A stretch of DNA of 64,000 nucleotides. Origin: Phenylobacterium sp. Root700 (lineage in GTDB: Bacteria > Pseudomonadota > Alphaproteobacteria > Caulobacterales > Caulobacteraceae). The notes beneath the pieces were generated by a model that worked only from the letters and a program-made list of their open reading frames with translations, did no database searches and was not told where the DNA came from. A program made the translations under genes and the position numbers. Below, one piece after another: positions 33,407-42,707 of the stretch (position 1 is its first letter; each line of letters begins with the position of its first letter). The stretch is from assembly GCF_001429025.1 (NCBI RefSeq), contig NZ_LMHT01000022.1, positions 223,104 to 287,103 of the forward strand, given 5' to 3'.

Positions 33407-33433
33407 CCGTCGAGAATCTGGGCTGTACTACAT

Positions 33434-33475
33434 AAACCAAGGGCGCCGTGCGCGTCGAACGCACGGCGCCCTTGG
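33434..33475 (-). terminator. Strong stem-loop after tsf (probable terminator)
   Basis: A perfect 16-bp stem (arms 33437-33452 and 33460-33475, CCAAGGGCGCCGTGCG and its complement) with a 7-nt loop, followed on the minus strand by TTTATG. It lies 20 nt after the tsf stop. The U-run is short, so it may terminate only in part and let some transcription continue into pyrH. Confidence 0.8.
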
Positions 33476-33495
33476 GGCGTTCAATTTGGACTAAA

Positions 33496-34431
33496 TCAGC
33501 CCTGGCCGGTCATCGACGCCACTTCGGCGGCGAAATCGTCCACCTTCTTCTCCACGCCTTCGCCCAGGGCGAAGCGCACGAAAGCCTTCACGGTCACCGG
33601 CGAGCCGGTTTCCTTGGCGGTTTCGGCGATCAGTTCCTCGATGGTCTGATCCGGGTTCATGACGAAGGGTTGCTTCAGCAGCACCACTTCTTCCTGCCAC
33701 TTGCGGATCCGGCCTTCGATCATCTTTTCGACGACGCCGATCGGCTTGCCCGATTCCAGCGCTTGGTCGGTCAGGAACTTCTTTTCCTTCTCGACGGCCG
33801 CCGGGTCGAGGTCGCCCTCGTTCAGCGCCAGCGGCGGGGTCGGGGTGCCGGCCACGTGCAGAGCGATCTTGCGGCCGACTTCCTTCAGCACGGCTTGATC
33901 GCCAGCGCCTTCCAGAGCCACCAGCACGCCCAGACGGCCGACGCCTTCGCCCTGCGCGTTGTGCAGGTAGAGGGACACGGCGCCTTCGCTCACCGACAGG
34001 CGAGCCGAGCGACGCAGACGCATGTTTTCACCGATGGTCGCGATCAAGTTGGTGATCACGTCGCTGACGACTTCGCCCTTGGCCGTCTTGGCCGCGGTGA
34101 TGGCGTCAACGCCTTCGATTTCCAGGCCGACGAGCGCGAAATCGCGCGCGGCGTTCTGGAAGGTTTCGTTCTTCGACACGAAGTCGGTTTCGGCGTTCAG
34201 CTCGACCAGCACGCCGGTCTTGCCGTCGTCGCTCAGCTTGCCGGCCACGAGGCCTTCGGCGGCCGCGCGGTCAGACTTCTTGGCGGCCTTGGACAGACCC
34301 TTGGTGCGCAGCCAATCGACGGATGCTTCCAAATCGCCGTTGTTTTCCTGCAAGGCCTTCTTGCAGTCCATCATGCCGGCGCCGGACTTCTCGCGCAGGT
34401 CCTTGACCTGTGCAGCGGTGATTTCCGCCAT
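33496..34431 (-). CDS. tsf: Elongation factor Ts
   Basis: Guanine nucleotide exchange factor for EF-Tu, 311 aa, slightly longer than the E. coli protein. The N-terminal UBA-like domain ([21 protein letters not shown]) and the core motif [15 protein letters not shown] (about 77-91) that contacts EF-Tu are intact. The C-terminal [14 protein letters not shown] is conserved. It is separated from rpsB by a 99-nt gap with two hairpins. Confidence 0.97.
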   Translation of the reverse strand: MAEITAAQVKDLREKSGAGMMDCKKALQENNGDLEASVDWLRTKGLSKAAKKSDRAAAEGLVAGKLSDDGKTGVLVELNAETDFVSKNETFQNAARDFALVGLEIEGVDAITAAKTAKGEVVSDVITNLIATIGENMRLRRSARLSVSEGAVSLYLHNAQGEGVGRLGVLVALEGAGDQAVLKEVGRKIALHVAGTPTPPLALNEGDLDPAAVEKEKKFLTDQALESGKPIGVVEKMIEGRIRKWQEEVVLLKQPFVMNPDQTIEELIAETAKETGSPVTVKAFVRFALGEGVEKKVDDFAAEVASMTGQG

Positions 34432-34462
34432 AGTCAGCTCCTTCTAGTCAGAATGGGTTTGA

Positions 34463-34525
34463 CCGGACCCTTATGGGGCCCGGCCATGATCGTTTGACGT
34501 CAACCCGTAAGACGCCGAAGCGTCT
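34463..34525 (-). other. Two hairpins in the rpsB-tsf intergenic RNA
   Basis: Next to the rpsB stop lies AGACGC-TTCG-GCGTCT (34510-34525, minus strand), a stem closed by a UUCG tetraloop. Nearer to tsf, CCGGGCCC and GGGTCCGG (34463-34483) form an 8-bp stem with one G-T pair. Neither is followed by a U-run. They could attenuate, stabilise or process the rpsB-tsf mRNA. Confidence 0.6.
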
Positions 34526-34530
34526 CAGGT

Positions 34531-35460
34531 TTAGGCTTGGTCGGCGGCCGGAGCTTCGGCGGCCGGGGCCTCCGAGGCGGCTTCAGCGACCGGGGCAGCT
34601 TCGACAACCGGAGCGGTTTCGACAACCGGAGCTGCTTCAACAACCGGAGCTGCTTCAACGACCGGAGCCGCGACGGCGGCTTCGACGACTTGGGGCTCCG
34701 GGGTCAGCTCACGCGCCAGGGTCGGCTCGATCGGCGCGATGGAAGCGCCCAGGTCCACGCCCGAGGCCGATTGGCCGGCGGCGAGACCGTCGAGGACCGA
34801 GTCGGCCATCAGATCGCAATAGAGCTGGATGGCGCGCGCGGCGTCATCGTTGCCCGGGATCGGATAGGTGATGCCGTCCGGATTGCAGTTGGTGTCGAGG
34901 ATCGCGATCACCGGGATGTTCAGCTTGCGAGCCTCTTGGATCGCGATCGACTCCTTGTTGGTGTCGATCACGAACATCAGGTCCGGAATACCGCCCATGT
35001 CCTTGATACCGCCGAGGCTCAGCTCGAGCTTGTCGCGCTCGCGCGTCATCTGCAGCAGTTCCTTCTTGGAACGGCCTTGGCCTTCGCCTTCGAGCAGGCC
35101 TTCCAGCTCACGCAGGCGTTGGATCGAACCCGACACGGTGCGCCAGTTGGTGAGCGTGCCGCCCAGCCAACGGTGGTTCACATAGTATTGGGCGCTGCGC
35201 TTGGCGGCGATGGCGACCGGCTCGGAAGCCTGGCGCTTGGTGCCCACGAACAGCACGCGACCGCCGCCGGCGGCGACTTCGCGCACCTTGACGAGGGCTT
35301 GGTGCAGCAGCGGGATCGACTGCGACAGGTCGATGATGTGGATGTTCGACCGAGCGCCGAAGATGTAGCGGTCCATCTTCGGGTTCCAGCGGTGAGTCTG
35401 GTGGCCGAAGTGGGCGCCAGCTTCCAGGAGCTGACGCATGGAGAATTCAGGAAGCGCCAT
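34531..35460 (-). CDS. rpsB: 30S ribosomal protein S2 with repeat-rich C-terminal extension
   Basis: Small-subunit protein of 309 aa from the ATG at [21 protein letters not shown], the canonical S2 start. An ORF extension of 33 residues upstream is not homologous and is excluded. The core ends near residue 235. The remaining 70 or so residues are acidic and low in complexity, with about five tandem copies of a 6-residue unit of the type APVVEA and then [14 protein letters not shown]. coli S2 has 241 residues. Alphaproteobacterial S2 tails vary in length and are probably disordered. Confidence 0.96.
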   Translation of the reverse strand: MALPEFSMRQLLEAGAHFGHQTHRWNPKMDRYIFGARSNIHIIDLSQSIPLLHQALVKVREVAAGGGRVLFVGTKRQASEPVAIAAKRSAQYYVNHRWLGGTLTNWRTVSGSIQRLRELEGLLEGEGQGRSKKELLQMTRERDKLELSLGGIKDMGGIPDLMFVIDTNKESIAIQEARKLNIPVIAILDTNCNPDGITYPIPGNDDAARAIQLYCDLMADSVLDGLAAGQSASGVDLGASIAPIEPTLARELTPEPQVVEAAVAAPVVEAAPVVEAAPVVETAPVVEAAPVAEAASEAPAAEAPAADQA

Positions 35461-35584
35461 AGGCTTTTTCGTCCTTTTTCCGGTTAACCTCCGCAGGCAA
35501 ACCCTCCTGATGGAGGACCGGAATGGATACAGGCGGGATTTCTCCCCGCGCGTCGCCAAACGCCTACGTGTGGAATGAGGCGGG

Positions 35585-35613
35585 CAAATAGGGCTTAGCG
35601 CCTAAAAATGCAA
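35585..35613 (-). promoter_or_regulatory. Putative rpsB promoter
   Basis: On the minus strand TTGCAT (35608-35613) and TATTTG (35585-35590) are 17 nt apart, in the orientation of rpsB and about 125 nt upstream of its start. The match is moderate. The interval to the start could hold an S2-responsive leader, but I did not identify a conserved fold. Confidence 0.45.
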
Positions 35614-35693
35614 GCCTCGACCTGATCAAACCCGGCCCGTCGCTTGCAGGGGCCCGGCCGTTAGTTCCCTCTCAGGTAGCTGGAGGGGCCCAA

Positions 35694-36029
35694 ATGACAC
35701 CTATCATAGTGTTCGGCATGGGGCTTGCCGTGATGGCCGGCGGGATCATGACGCCGTCGTCAGGGACATTCGGCCAGCCGACCGGGACAATGCGCCCGGC
35801 CCCGACCTACGCTCCCACCTATGTCCCCGCCTACGCCCCGCCGCCGCCGGTGCGCTACAGCGCGCCGCCGACCTACGCCCCGCCTCGGCCGCCACCCCCG
35901 GTCGGCGCCGATCGCTTCCGGCCCTATGAGCCGCAGTCGGTCTATTCCAACCGTGGCGGCGTGAACGGCTATCCGAGCGCGCCCAAGCCTCAGGGTTACG
36001 TCAGCCCCTACGTCAAATGGCCCTACTGA
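35694..36029 (+). CDS. Hypothetical Pro/Tyr-rich protein
   Basis: Protein of 111 aa with a hydrophobic N-terminus (about 3-19, IIVFGMGLAVMAGGIM) that could be a signal or membrane anchor. The rest is about one quarter proline with many tyrosines (PAPTYAPTYVPAYAPPPP and similar). A strong ribosome site GGAGGGG lies 5 nt upstream of the ATG, which argues that it is translated. Such composition is seen in secreted or envelope-associated linkers. No domain is recognised. The stop overlaps the end of a convergent VOC gene by 7 bp. Confidence 0.65.
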   Translation: MTPIIVFGMGLAVMAGGIMTPSSGTFGQPTGTMRPAPTYAPTYVPAYAPPPPVRYSAPPTYAPPRPPPPVGADRFRPYEPQSVYSNRGGVNGYPSAPKPQGYVSPYVKWPY

Positions 36030-36391
36030 CAGACGGCTTCGAGCTTGTGGCCGTCGGGGTCGGTCACGAACGCCGCGTAGTAGGTCGCGCCATAGCCCGG
36101 CCGTAGCCCGGGCGCGCCACGATCCGTCCCGCCCGATTTCAGGGCGGCGGCGTGAAAGGCCTCGACGGCCGCATGATCGGCCGCGTCGAAGGCCAGATGA
36201 AACCCTGGCCCTGGCGGGCGCGCATCGGCATGTGGAAACAGGTTGAGCTTCTCGCCCTCGCCCGGCCGGCCATAGCCCAACCCCTCCGGGTCGTCCCACA
36301 GTCTGACCCAGCCCAGCGGGGCCAGCACCGCGTCATAGAAGACGCCCGCGCGGACCAGATCGCTCACACCGAATGAAATGTGACCGAGCAC
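36023..36391 (-). CDS. VOC family protein (glyoxalase/bleomycin-resistance-like)
   Basis: Protein of 122 aa with the repeated beta-alpha-beta-beta-beta fold. LGHISFGVSDLVRAGVFYDAVLAPLGW starts the first half (quoted in part). HLAFDAADHAAVEAFHAAAL begins the second, and VTDPDGHKLEAVC closes it, with the final Glu as a likely metal ligand. It lies directly after dnaE on the same strand (4-nt gap) and may be read with it. The substrate is unknown. Related proteins are often annotated as lactoylglutathione lyase-like without evidence. Confidence 0.85.
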   Translation of the reverse strand: MLGHISFGVSDLVRAGVFYDAVLAPLGWVRLWDDPEGLGYGRPGEGEKLNLFPHADARPPGPGFHLAFDAADHAAVEAFHAAALKSGGTDRGAPGLRPGYGATYYAAFVTDPDGHKLEAVCQ

Positions 36392-36395
36392 GGCC

Positions 36396-39300
36396 TCAGA
36401 GGTCCTCGACGAACACCACGCCAGGTGCGGTCTTCAAGGCCCCGCGGACCGCCCCGTCGAGGGTGAAGCGGCCCGGCAGCCTCATCTCGATCTCGCGCCC
36501 GCCGTCGATCGGCGCGACCAGGATGATCTCGCCGCCTCTCGGGTTGGCGACACCCAGACGTTTCTTGATGGCCTCGATCTCGATGCTCCGAGGGACGATG
36601 TGCACCCGCAGGGCGGCGACGGCGTTCTCGATCGCTTTGTCGACAGGCTCGCAGTCATCGCCGAAGAACCGCACCTCGCCATCCCGCGCCTTGGCCCGGA
36701 CCTTGAGCGACACCGCCATGCCCGGCTCCAGCATGTCACGGCACTTGCGCAGCGACTCCGGCGGGAACAGCACTTCGTACTCCCCGGTCGGGTCGGACAG
36801 GGTGACGAAGGCGAACTTCTCGCCGCTGGACTGCGAGGCTCGCTCCTGTTTGCGGCGCACCACGCCGGCCATGCGGAAAGCCTCGGCCCCGGCCTCGGCC
36901 TTCGGGATCACCTCGGCCAACAGGTCGGTGCGCTTGCGGCGCAGCGCCTCGACCATGTCGTCCAGCGGATGCCCCGAGAGATAGAAGCCGACCGCGGCCA
37001 GTTCCTCGTCCAGCCGCTGGACCGGCGTCCAGGGGTCGGTCTTGGGCATCTTCTTCTTCTGGGCCTCGACCTGGAAGTCGCCCCCAGCGAAGAAGTCCTG
37101 CTGGTCGGAGTTGCGCTGGGTGGCGACCGATTGCCCGTAGGCCACCAGGAAATCCGCCGCGCCGAACACCTGCGCGCGATTGGGATGGATGGAGTCGAAC
37201 GCGCCAGCCCGCGCCAGCGTCTCGAACGCCCGCTTGTTGACCTGCTTCGGATCGACCCGCTCGACGAAGTCGAAGATGTCGCGGAACGGCCCGCCTTCCT
37301 TGCGGACCGCGACCACGTGCTCCATCGCCTGCAGGCCGACATTGCGGATCCCGCCCAGCGCATAGAGCACCTCGCCGTTCTCCACCTCGAAGTCGGCGCC
37401 CGAACGGTTCACGTCGGGGCTGCGGATCTTCACCTTGAAGCGTTTGGCGTCCTGGTAGAACACCGCCAGCTTGTCGGTGTTGGAGATATCGAGGCTCATC
37501 GAGGCCGCAAAGAACTCGACCGGCGCGTTCGCCTTCAACCAGGCGGTTTGATACGACACATAGGCGTAGGCGGCCGCGTGGCTCTTGTTGAAGCCGTAGC
37601 CCGCGAACTTGTCGACGAGGTCGAAGATCGATCCAGCCTGCTCGGCAGGCACGTCCTTCTCGGCCGCGCCGGAGACGAAACGGGCCCGCTGGAGGTCCAT
37701 TTCCTCCTTCTTCTTCTTACCCATCGCCCGGCGGAGCAGGTCGGCTTCACCAAGCGAGTAACCCGCCAGGATCTGGGCGATCTGCATCACCTGTTCCTGG
37801 TAGACGATGATGCCGTAGGTCTCCTTCAGCACCGGCTCCAGGGTCGGGTGAAGGTAGTCGATCTCGCGGCGGCCGAACTTGCAGTCGATGAAGGCCGGGA
37901 TGTTGTCCATCGGGCCTGGCCGATAGAGCGAAACGACGGCGGTGACGTCCTCGATGGACCCCGGGCGCAGCTGGCGCAGGGTGTCACGCATCCCCTGCCC
38001 TTCAAGCTGGAACACCCCGACGGTGCCGCCGCTGGACATGACTTCATAGGCCGGCGCGTCATCGAGCGGCAGGGTCGAGAAATCGACGACCTCGCCGCGC
38101 CTGGCGAGGAACTTCACCGCGCGGTCGATGACGGTCAGCGTCTTCAGACCCAGGAAGTCGAACTTCACCAGGCCGGCGCTCTCGACCCACTTCATGTTGA
38201 ACTGGGTAGCCGGCAGCTCGGAGCGCGGATCGCGATAGAGCGGCGTCAGTTCGGTCAGCGGCCGGTCGCTGATCACCACGCCGGCGGCGTGGGTCGAGGC
38301 GTTCCGGTAAAGGCCCTCAAGCTGCAAGGCCACGTCGAGCAGTTGGGAGACCGCCTCGTCGTCCTTCTTGGCCTGTTTCAGGCGCGGCTCGATCTCGATG
38401 GCCTTGGCCAGCGTCACCGGATTGGCGGGGTTGGCCGGCACCATCTTGGCCAGCCGGTCGACCAGGCCGAGCGGCAACTGCAACACCCGGCCGACGTCGC
38501 GCAGCACGGCGCGGGCCTGCAGCGTACCGAAGGTGATGATCTGCGCCACGCGGTCGCGGCCATAGTGCTGCTGCACGTAGGAGATCACCTCCTCCCGCCG
38601 CTCCTGGCAGAAGTCGATGTCGAAGTCGGGCATCGAAACCCGCTCAGGGTTCAGGAACCGCTCGAACAGCAGGCCATAACGCAGCGGATCAAGGTCGGTG
38701 ATGGTCAGCGAGTAGGCGACCAGCGAACCGGCGCCCGAACCCCGTCCCGGTCCGACCGGAATGTCGTGCGCCTTGGCCCACTTGATGAAGTCCGCAACGA
38801 TCAGGAAGTAGCCGGGGAACCCCATCTGGGCGATGACCCCGATCTCCCGCTCCAGCCGCGCCTCGTACTCCTCCGGCGGGAAGGACGAGGCCTGGCCCCG
38901 CGCGATGCGGGCCTTCAGACCCTCGCGGGCCTGGTACGCCAGTTCGTCGGCTTCCGAACGCCCGCCCGCCGTATCGAAGCGCGGCAGGATGGGGTCGCGC
39001 TTCTTGACCATGAAGGCGCAGCGCCGGGCGATATCGAGGGTGTTGTCGCAGGCTTCCGGCAGATCGGCGAACAGGGTCCGCATGTCGGCGGCCGGCTTGA
39101 ACCAGTGCTCCGGCGTCACCCGCCGACGCTCGTCCTGCATGATGAAGGCGCCGTCGGCGATGCACAGCAGCGCTTCGTGCGCGGCGTACATTTCCTTCTT
39201 GGCGAAATAGACGTCGTTGGTGGCGACCAGCGGCACGTCGTTGTCATAGGCGAAGGCGACGAGCTCGCCCTCGGCGCCGGCCTGCGACGGTAGTCCATGG

Positions 39301-39839
39301 CGCTGGAGCTCAACATAGAACCGATCGCCGAACACCCGCGCCATTTCGGCGAGCGCGGCCTTGCCTTCCGGGACCTTGCCGGCCGCCAGCAGCGGATCGA
39401 CAGGCCCATCGACCCCGCCCGACAGCAGGATCAGGCCCTCGTTGTGCTCGACCACCTTGGCCCAGGGGACCGAGACGTCCTCGCTGCCGTCGGCCTCGAG
39501 ATAGCAGTGTGAGGACAGGACGCTGAGGTTGAGGTAGCCCCGCTCGCTCTGGGCCAGTAGCACGATGGTCGGAACCTTGGCCCAACGCTCGCTCTGGCCG
39601 CCGCCGATGCCCGTGACCGGCAGCGCGCAGCCAATGATCGGCTGGACCCCAGAATCCTTGCTGTAGATTGAAAATTCCAGCGCGCCGAACAGATTGGCCC
39701 GATCCACCAGGGCCACGGCCGGCATTCCCGCCGCCGCCGCCAGGCTGCTGACCTTGTCGGCCTTGATCGCGCCTTCCAGCAGCGAATAGGCGGAGCGAAC
39801 CCGCAGGTGGACGAAGCCCTCGTTCACCGCTTCGCTCAA
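36396..39839 (-). CDS. dnaE: DNA polymerase III subunit alpha
   Basis: Replicative polymerase of 1147 aa from the chosen TTG start. The PHP domain begins at [20 protein letters not shown]. The polymerase active-site acidic residues lie in [16 protein letters not shown] near 400. The C-terminal OB-fold region ([23 protein letters not shown]) and tail are present. The TTG is chosen because GGAGG lies 7 nt upstream, the homologous part begins there, and the alternative GTG at 39881 would lie inside the upstream sidA gene and add an unrelated leader. The SOS-controlled sidA promoter is the nearest upstream one. Confidence 0.96.
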   Translation of the reverse strand: MSEAVNEGFVHLRVRSAYSLLEGAIKADKVSSLAAAAGMPAVALVDRANLFGALEFSIYSKDSGVQPIIGCALPVTGIGGGQSERWAKVPTIVLLAQSERGYLNLSVLSSHCYLEADGSEDVSVPWAKVVEHNEGLILLSGGVDGPVDPLLAAGKVPEGKAALAEMARVFGDRFYVELQRHGLPSQAGAEGELVAFAYDNDVPLVATNDVYFAKKEMYAAHEALLCIADGAFIMQDERRRVTPEHWFKPAADMRTLFADLPEACDNTLDIARRCAFMVKKRDPILPRFDTAGGRSEADELAYQAREGLKARIARGQASSFPPEEYEARLEREIGVIAQMGFPGYFLIVADFIKWAKAHDIPVGPGRGSGAGSLVAYSLTITDLDPLRYGLLFERFLNPERVSMPDFDIDFCQERREEVISYVQQHYGRDRVAQIITFGTLQARAVLRDVGRVLQLPLGLVDRLAKMVPANPANPVTLAKAIEIEPRLKQAKKDDEAVSQLLDVALQLEGLYRNASTHAAGVVISDRPLTELTPLYRDPRSELPATQFNMKWVESAGLVKFDFLGLKTLTVIDRAVKFLARRGEVVDFSTLPLDDAPAYEVMSSGGTVGVFQLEGQGMRDTLRQLRPGSIEDVTAVVSLYRPGPMDNIPAFIDCKFGRREIDYLHPTLEPVLKETYGIIVYQEQVMQIAQILAGYSLGEADLLRRAMGKKKKEEMDLQRARFVSGAAEKDVPAEQAGSIFDLVDKFAGYGFNKSHAAAYAYVSYQTAWLKANAPVEFFAASMSLDISNTDKLAVFYQDAKRFKVKIRSPDVNRSGADFEVENGEVLYALGGIRNVGLQAMEHVVAVRKEGGPFRDIFDFVERVDPKQVNKRAFETLARAGAFDSIHPNRAQVFGAADFLVAYGQSVATQRNSDQQDFFAGGDFQVEAQKKKMPKTDPWTPVQRLDEELAAVGFYLSGHPLDDMVEALRRKRTDLLAEVIPKAEAGAEAFRMAGVVRRKQERASQSSGEKFAFVTLSDPTGEYEVLFPPESLRKCRDMLEPGMAVSLKVRAKARDGEVRFFGDDCEPVDKAIENAVAALRVHIVPRSIEIEAIKKRLGVANPRGGEIILVAPIDGGREIEMRLPGRFTLDGAVRGALKTAPGVVFVEDL

Positions 39840-39846
39840 CTTCAGA

Positions 39847-39851
39847 CCTCC
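39847..39851 (-). promoter_or_regulatory. Ribosome binding site that decides the dnaE start
   Basis: GGAGG on the minus strand, 7 nt before a TTG and just after the sidA stop. It supports TTG at 39839 over the upstream GTG as the dnaE start. Confidence 0.75.
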
Positions 39852-39855
39852 GTCG

Positions 39856-39945
39856 TTAGGCCGCGAATTGGGCGACCACACACATCATCCACACAAAGCC
39901 GGCGACCGACATAAAGGCCAGCGATTCCCGAGCTAGACGAACCAT
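39856..39945 (-). CDS. sidA: SOS-induced small membrane division inhibitor, SidA-like (29 aa)
   Basis: ORF of 29 codons (starts [20 protein letters not shown]) with a short basic N-terminus and one hydrophobic helix with Trp, Met and Phe residues. It lies 16 nt before the dnaE start. A perfect LexA box sits 21 nt upstream. In Caulobacter crescentus, SidA is a 29-residue inner-membrane peptide induced in the SOS response that blocks division by acting on the late divisome (FtsW/FtsN). The exact length, topology, LexA box and position upstream of dnaE all match what is known of sidA. Assignment rests on these features and not on an alignment. Confidence 0.82.
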   Translation of the reverse strand: MVRLARESLAFMSVAGFVWMMCVVAQFAA

Positions 39946-39966
39946 GATCAGCACTCTCTTGTGGAA

Positions 39967-40009
39967 GTTCTTGGTTCGTTCTTATTCTGGTTTTGTTCTC
40001 ATTCGTCAA
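39967..40009 (-). promoter_or_regulatory. sidA promoter with LexA box
   Basis: The plus strand reads GTTC-TTGGTTC-GTTC (39967-39981), a perfect GTTC-N7-GTTC LexA operator. On the minus strand TTGACG (40004-40009) and AATAAG (39981-39986) are 17 nt apart, so the box overlaps the -10 element and the likely start of transcription. Binding would repress sidA and possibly read-through into dnaE. Confidence 0.85.
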
Positions 40010-40107
40010 GCGACATTGTGGATAATTATGAGGATGGAATCGCGGCCTGGAGCGAGAGCGGGCGCTGGAAAGCGCTGTTGCGGCGGCGAGGCTCTCCCCT
40101 CACCCAA

Positions 40108-40131
40108 CCTCTCCCCAGCAGCGGGGAGAGG
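40108..40131. repeat. REP-like palindrome downstream of lolD
   Basis: CCTCTCCCC and GGGGAGAGG pair as a 9-bp stem with a 6-nt loop, embedded in a C/T-rich (left) and G/T-rich (right) context just past the lolD stop. No U-run follows on the minus strand. The pattern resembles short intergenic palindromes that are dispersed in many GC-rich genomes. Copy number is unknown here. Confidence 0.55.
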
Positions 40132-40145
40132 GGTTTGGCTCAAGT

Positions 40146-40824
<679 letters not shown>

Positions 40825-40832
<8 letters not shown>

Positions 40833-42123
40833 AGCGAAGCGCCTCCACCGGATCGAGACGCGAGGCGCGCCAGGCCGGCGGCAGGGTCGCCAGGAACGAC
40901 ATGGCCAGCGCCCAGAAGGTGATCACGCCGACTTCCTGCCAGTCGATCTTGGCCGGGATGCGGGTGAGGAAATAGATGTCGGAGTTGAACACGTCGGCGC
41001 CGGTGACGAACTCCACGAACTGCTGGATCTCGCCGATGAAGATGCAGAACAGCGAGCCGATCAGCAGGCCGGCCAGCGTGCCCAGCACGCCCACCGCCGC
41101 GCCCGACATGAAGAAGATCCGCAGGATGGAGCCCTGGCCCGCCCCCATGGTGCGCAGAATGGCGATGTCGCGGCCCTTGTTCTTCACCAGCATGACCAGG
41201 CCCGAGATGATGTTCATGGCCGCGATCGCCACCAGCATCATCAGGATCAGCCGCATTACGTTGCGCTCGACCTTCAGGGCGCCCCAGTAGGCGGAGTTCT
41301 TCTCGGTCCAGTCGGTGAGCAGCGCGCCCGGCCCGGCGACGCGGGCGACGTCAGGCTTCATGGCGACGGCCTTGTCCGGGTCTTGCAGTTTGATTTCGAG
41401 ATAGTCGATGCCGGTGTCACGCCCGAAGAACAGCTGCGCCTGTTCCAGCGGCATGTAGATGAACGCCTGATCGTACTCGCTCATTCCGACCGTGAAGGTC
41501 CCGGCGATGGTGTAGGTCTTGCGCAGCGGCGTGGCGCCGAACGCCGTGGCGCCGCCGGTCGGAGACACCAGGCTCAGCTCGTCGCCGGGCCCGACGCCCA
41601 GGGTCTGGGCCAGCTTGTCGCCGACCATGATCATGTCCCCGCCGTACTCGCCTTCGCCAAAGCCGGCCATCGTACCGCGAGTGATGTTGCCGGAGACGAT
41701 CTTGGTGGCTTTCAGATCGGCCAGGGTGATGCCGCGCACGATCGCGCCGCTGATCTGGCCGTTGCCCAGCGCCATGGCCTGGGCCTCGACCACGGGCGTC
41801 ACCTGGATCACGCCCGGCAGGTCGGCGATCCTCTTCACCACGGCGTCGCGATCGGGCGAGGTCAGCACTCCGCCGGCGACATAGAGGTGGCCGCTGAAGC
41901 CGAGGATCCGCGAGAGCAGTTCGGCCCGGAAGCCGTTCATCACGCTCATGACGATGATCAGCACCGCCACGGCCAGCATGATGCCGATGAACGAAATGAC
42001 CGAGATCAGCGCCACCCCGCCCTGGCTGCGCTTGGCGCGCAGGTAGCGCGCGGCCACCGAACGTTCCCATTGGCCGAAGGGCGGCGCCCTGCCGGCCGTG
42101 CCGTTGCTCGCCTGTGAGCTCAC
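40825..42123 (-). CDS. lolC: Lipoprotein-releasing ABC transporter permease LolC/LolE
   Basis: Membrane subunit of the Lol transporter, 432 aa from a GTG start ([11 protein letters not shown]). The ORF can be opened 50 codons further, but that part lies in a gap with no homology. One transmembrane helix near the N-terminus (about 36-58, [20 protein letters not shown]) is followed by a large periplasmic domain and three C-terminal helices of the FtsX type. A single LolC/E-type protein replaces the LolC plus LolE pair in many alphaproteobacteria. It is followed by lolD. Confidence 0.92.
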
Positions 42124-42443
42124 GCGGGGACCACCCCGGCGGCGGACGGCGTCAGTCGTCTTGAAAAATGCATCTGAGAGGAAGAGCCCTGGTGAGCTGG
42201 CTGAACGACCCTGATAGCCGTTGGTTCGCGAGCTTTGCAATGAAGCTGAGCGAAAAGAAGGCCGCCCAACCATGCGGACGGCCCTCGAGTGTCGGGGAAA
42301 ACGCCACGAGCGACCAGATGGCCGCCTGTGTCTGTCACCACGACTACCCTGAGCGACGCCCGGCGACGCACCCTATCGTAAGGGCGGCGAGCACTTGGCG
42401 AAGTTCGCTCAAAACATGAGCGAACCGCCACCCCGATAGGCGC
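42124..42443 (-). other. 320-bp gap with hairpin and terminator-like structure; possible ncRNA
   Basis: No convincing coding sequence is seen on either strand. On the minus strand a perfect 9-bp hairpin GTTCGCTCA/TGAGCGAAC (42403-42425) lies 18 nt after the DUF1467 stop. About 120 nt later GGCCGTCC/GGGCGGCC (42260-42283, one G-T pair) is followed by TTCTTTT. The interval could be a 3' UTR with two ends or a separate small RNA of about 170-190 nt. In many alphaproteobacteria proS sits at this place. Confidence 0.4.
42251..42283 (-). terminator. Probable rho-independent terminator of the DUF1467 transcript
   Basis: On the minus strand GGCCGTCC pairs with GGGCGGCC (8 bp, one G-T pair, loop of 8 nt), and then TTCTTTTC follows. 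It lies about 160 nt past the DUF1467 stop and would end the long nuo-to-DUF1467 transcript or a small RNA in the gap. Confidence 0.7.
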
Positions 42444-42707
42444 CTAGCTCCAGCTGGCCGGCACGTCGGGCAGATGGATCAGCTTGAAATGCAGCACCAG
42501 GAACAGGATCACCCACAGGATCGTGGCGACGATCGTGGTGGTGGTGAACTTCTTGCGCAGCTTCGGATCGACCGGCGCGCCGGGATCACCGCCATCGCCC
42601 TTGTCGATCCCGGCCTCGGCATGACTGGTCACGCCCAGCGGCAGGATCGAAAACAGCACGGTCCACCAGATGGTGAAGTAGATCGCTACGCCGGTGAAAA
42701 CCGTCAT
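42444..42707 (-). CDS. DUF1467 family membrane protein
   Basis: Small inner-membrane protein of 87 aa with two transmembrane helices (about 5-25 and 57-77) and a polar loop between them. The TVFTGVAIYFTIWWTVLFSILPLG start and the FTTTTIVATILWVIL second helix (both typical for DUF1467) are seen. The family is found mainly in alphaproteobacteria and has no known function. The ATG shares one base with the upstream mce stop (TGATG), so the two are translationally coupled. Confidence 0.9.
   Translation of the reverse strand: MTVFTGVAIYFTIWWTVLFSILPLGVTSHAEAGIDKGDGGDPGAPVDPKLRKKFTTTTIVATILWVILFLVLHFKLIHLPDVPASWS

Noticed and set aside
36600..39293. Plus-strand open frame of 897 codons opposite dnaE
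   Set aside because: It mirrors dnaE codon structure in GC-rich DNA, has no domain and is rich in Asp/His/Leu/Gly as expected for an antisense shadow.
39840..39881. GTG at 39881 as the dnaE start
   Set aside because: It would overlap sidA and add 14 residues unlike the family; GGAGG before the TTG at 39839 supports the shorter form.
42120..42431. 103-codon minus-strand frame in the lolC upstream gap
   Set aside because: Arg/Ser/Pro-rich, no ribosome site, crosses the terminator-like stem, overlaps lolC start; looks like chance.
42284..42440. tmRNA, 6S RNA or SRP RNA in the lolC-DUF1467 gap
   Set aside because: I found no tRNA-like T-arm, tag-peptide coding stretch or other core motif of these RNAs on either strand.
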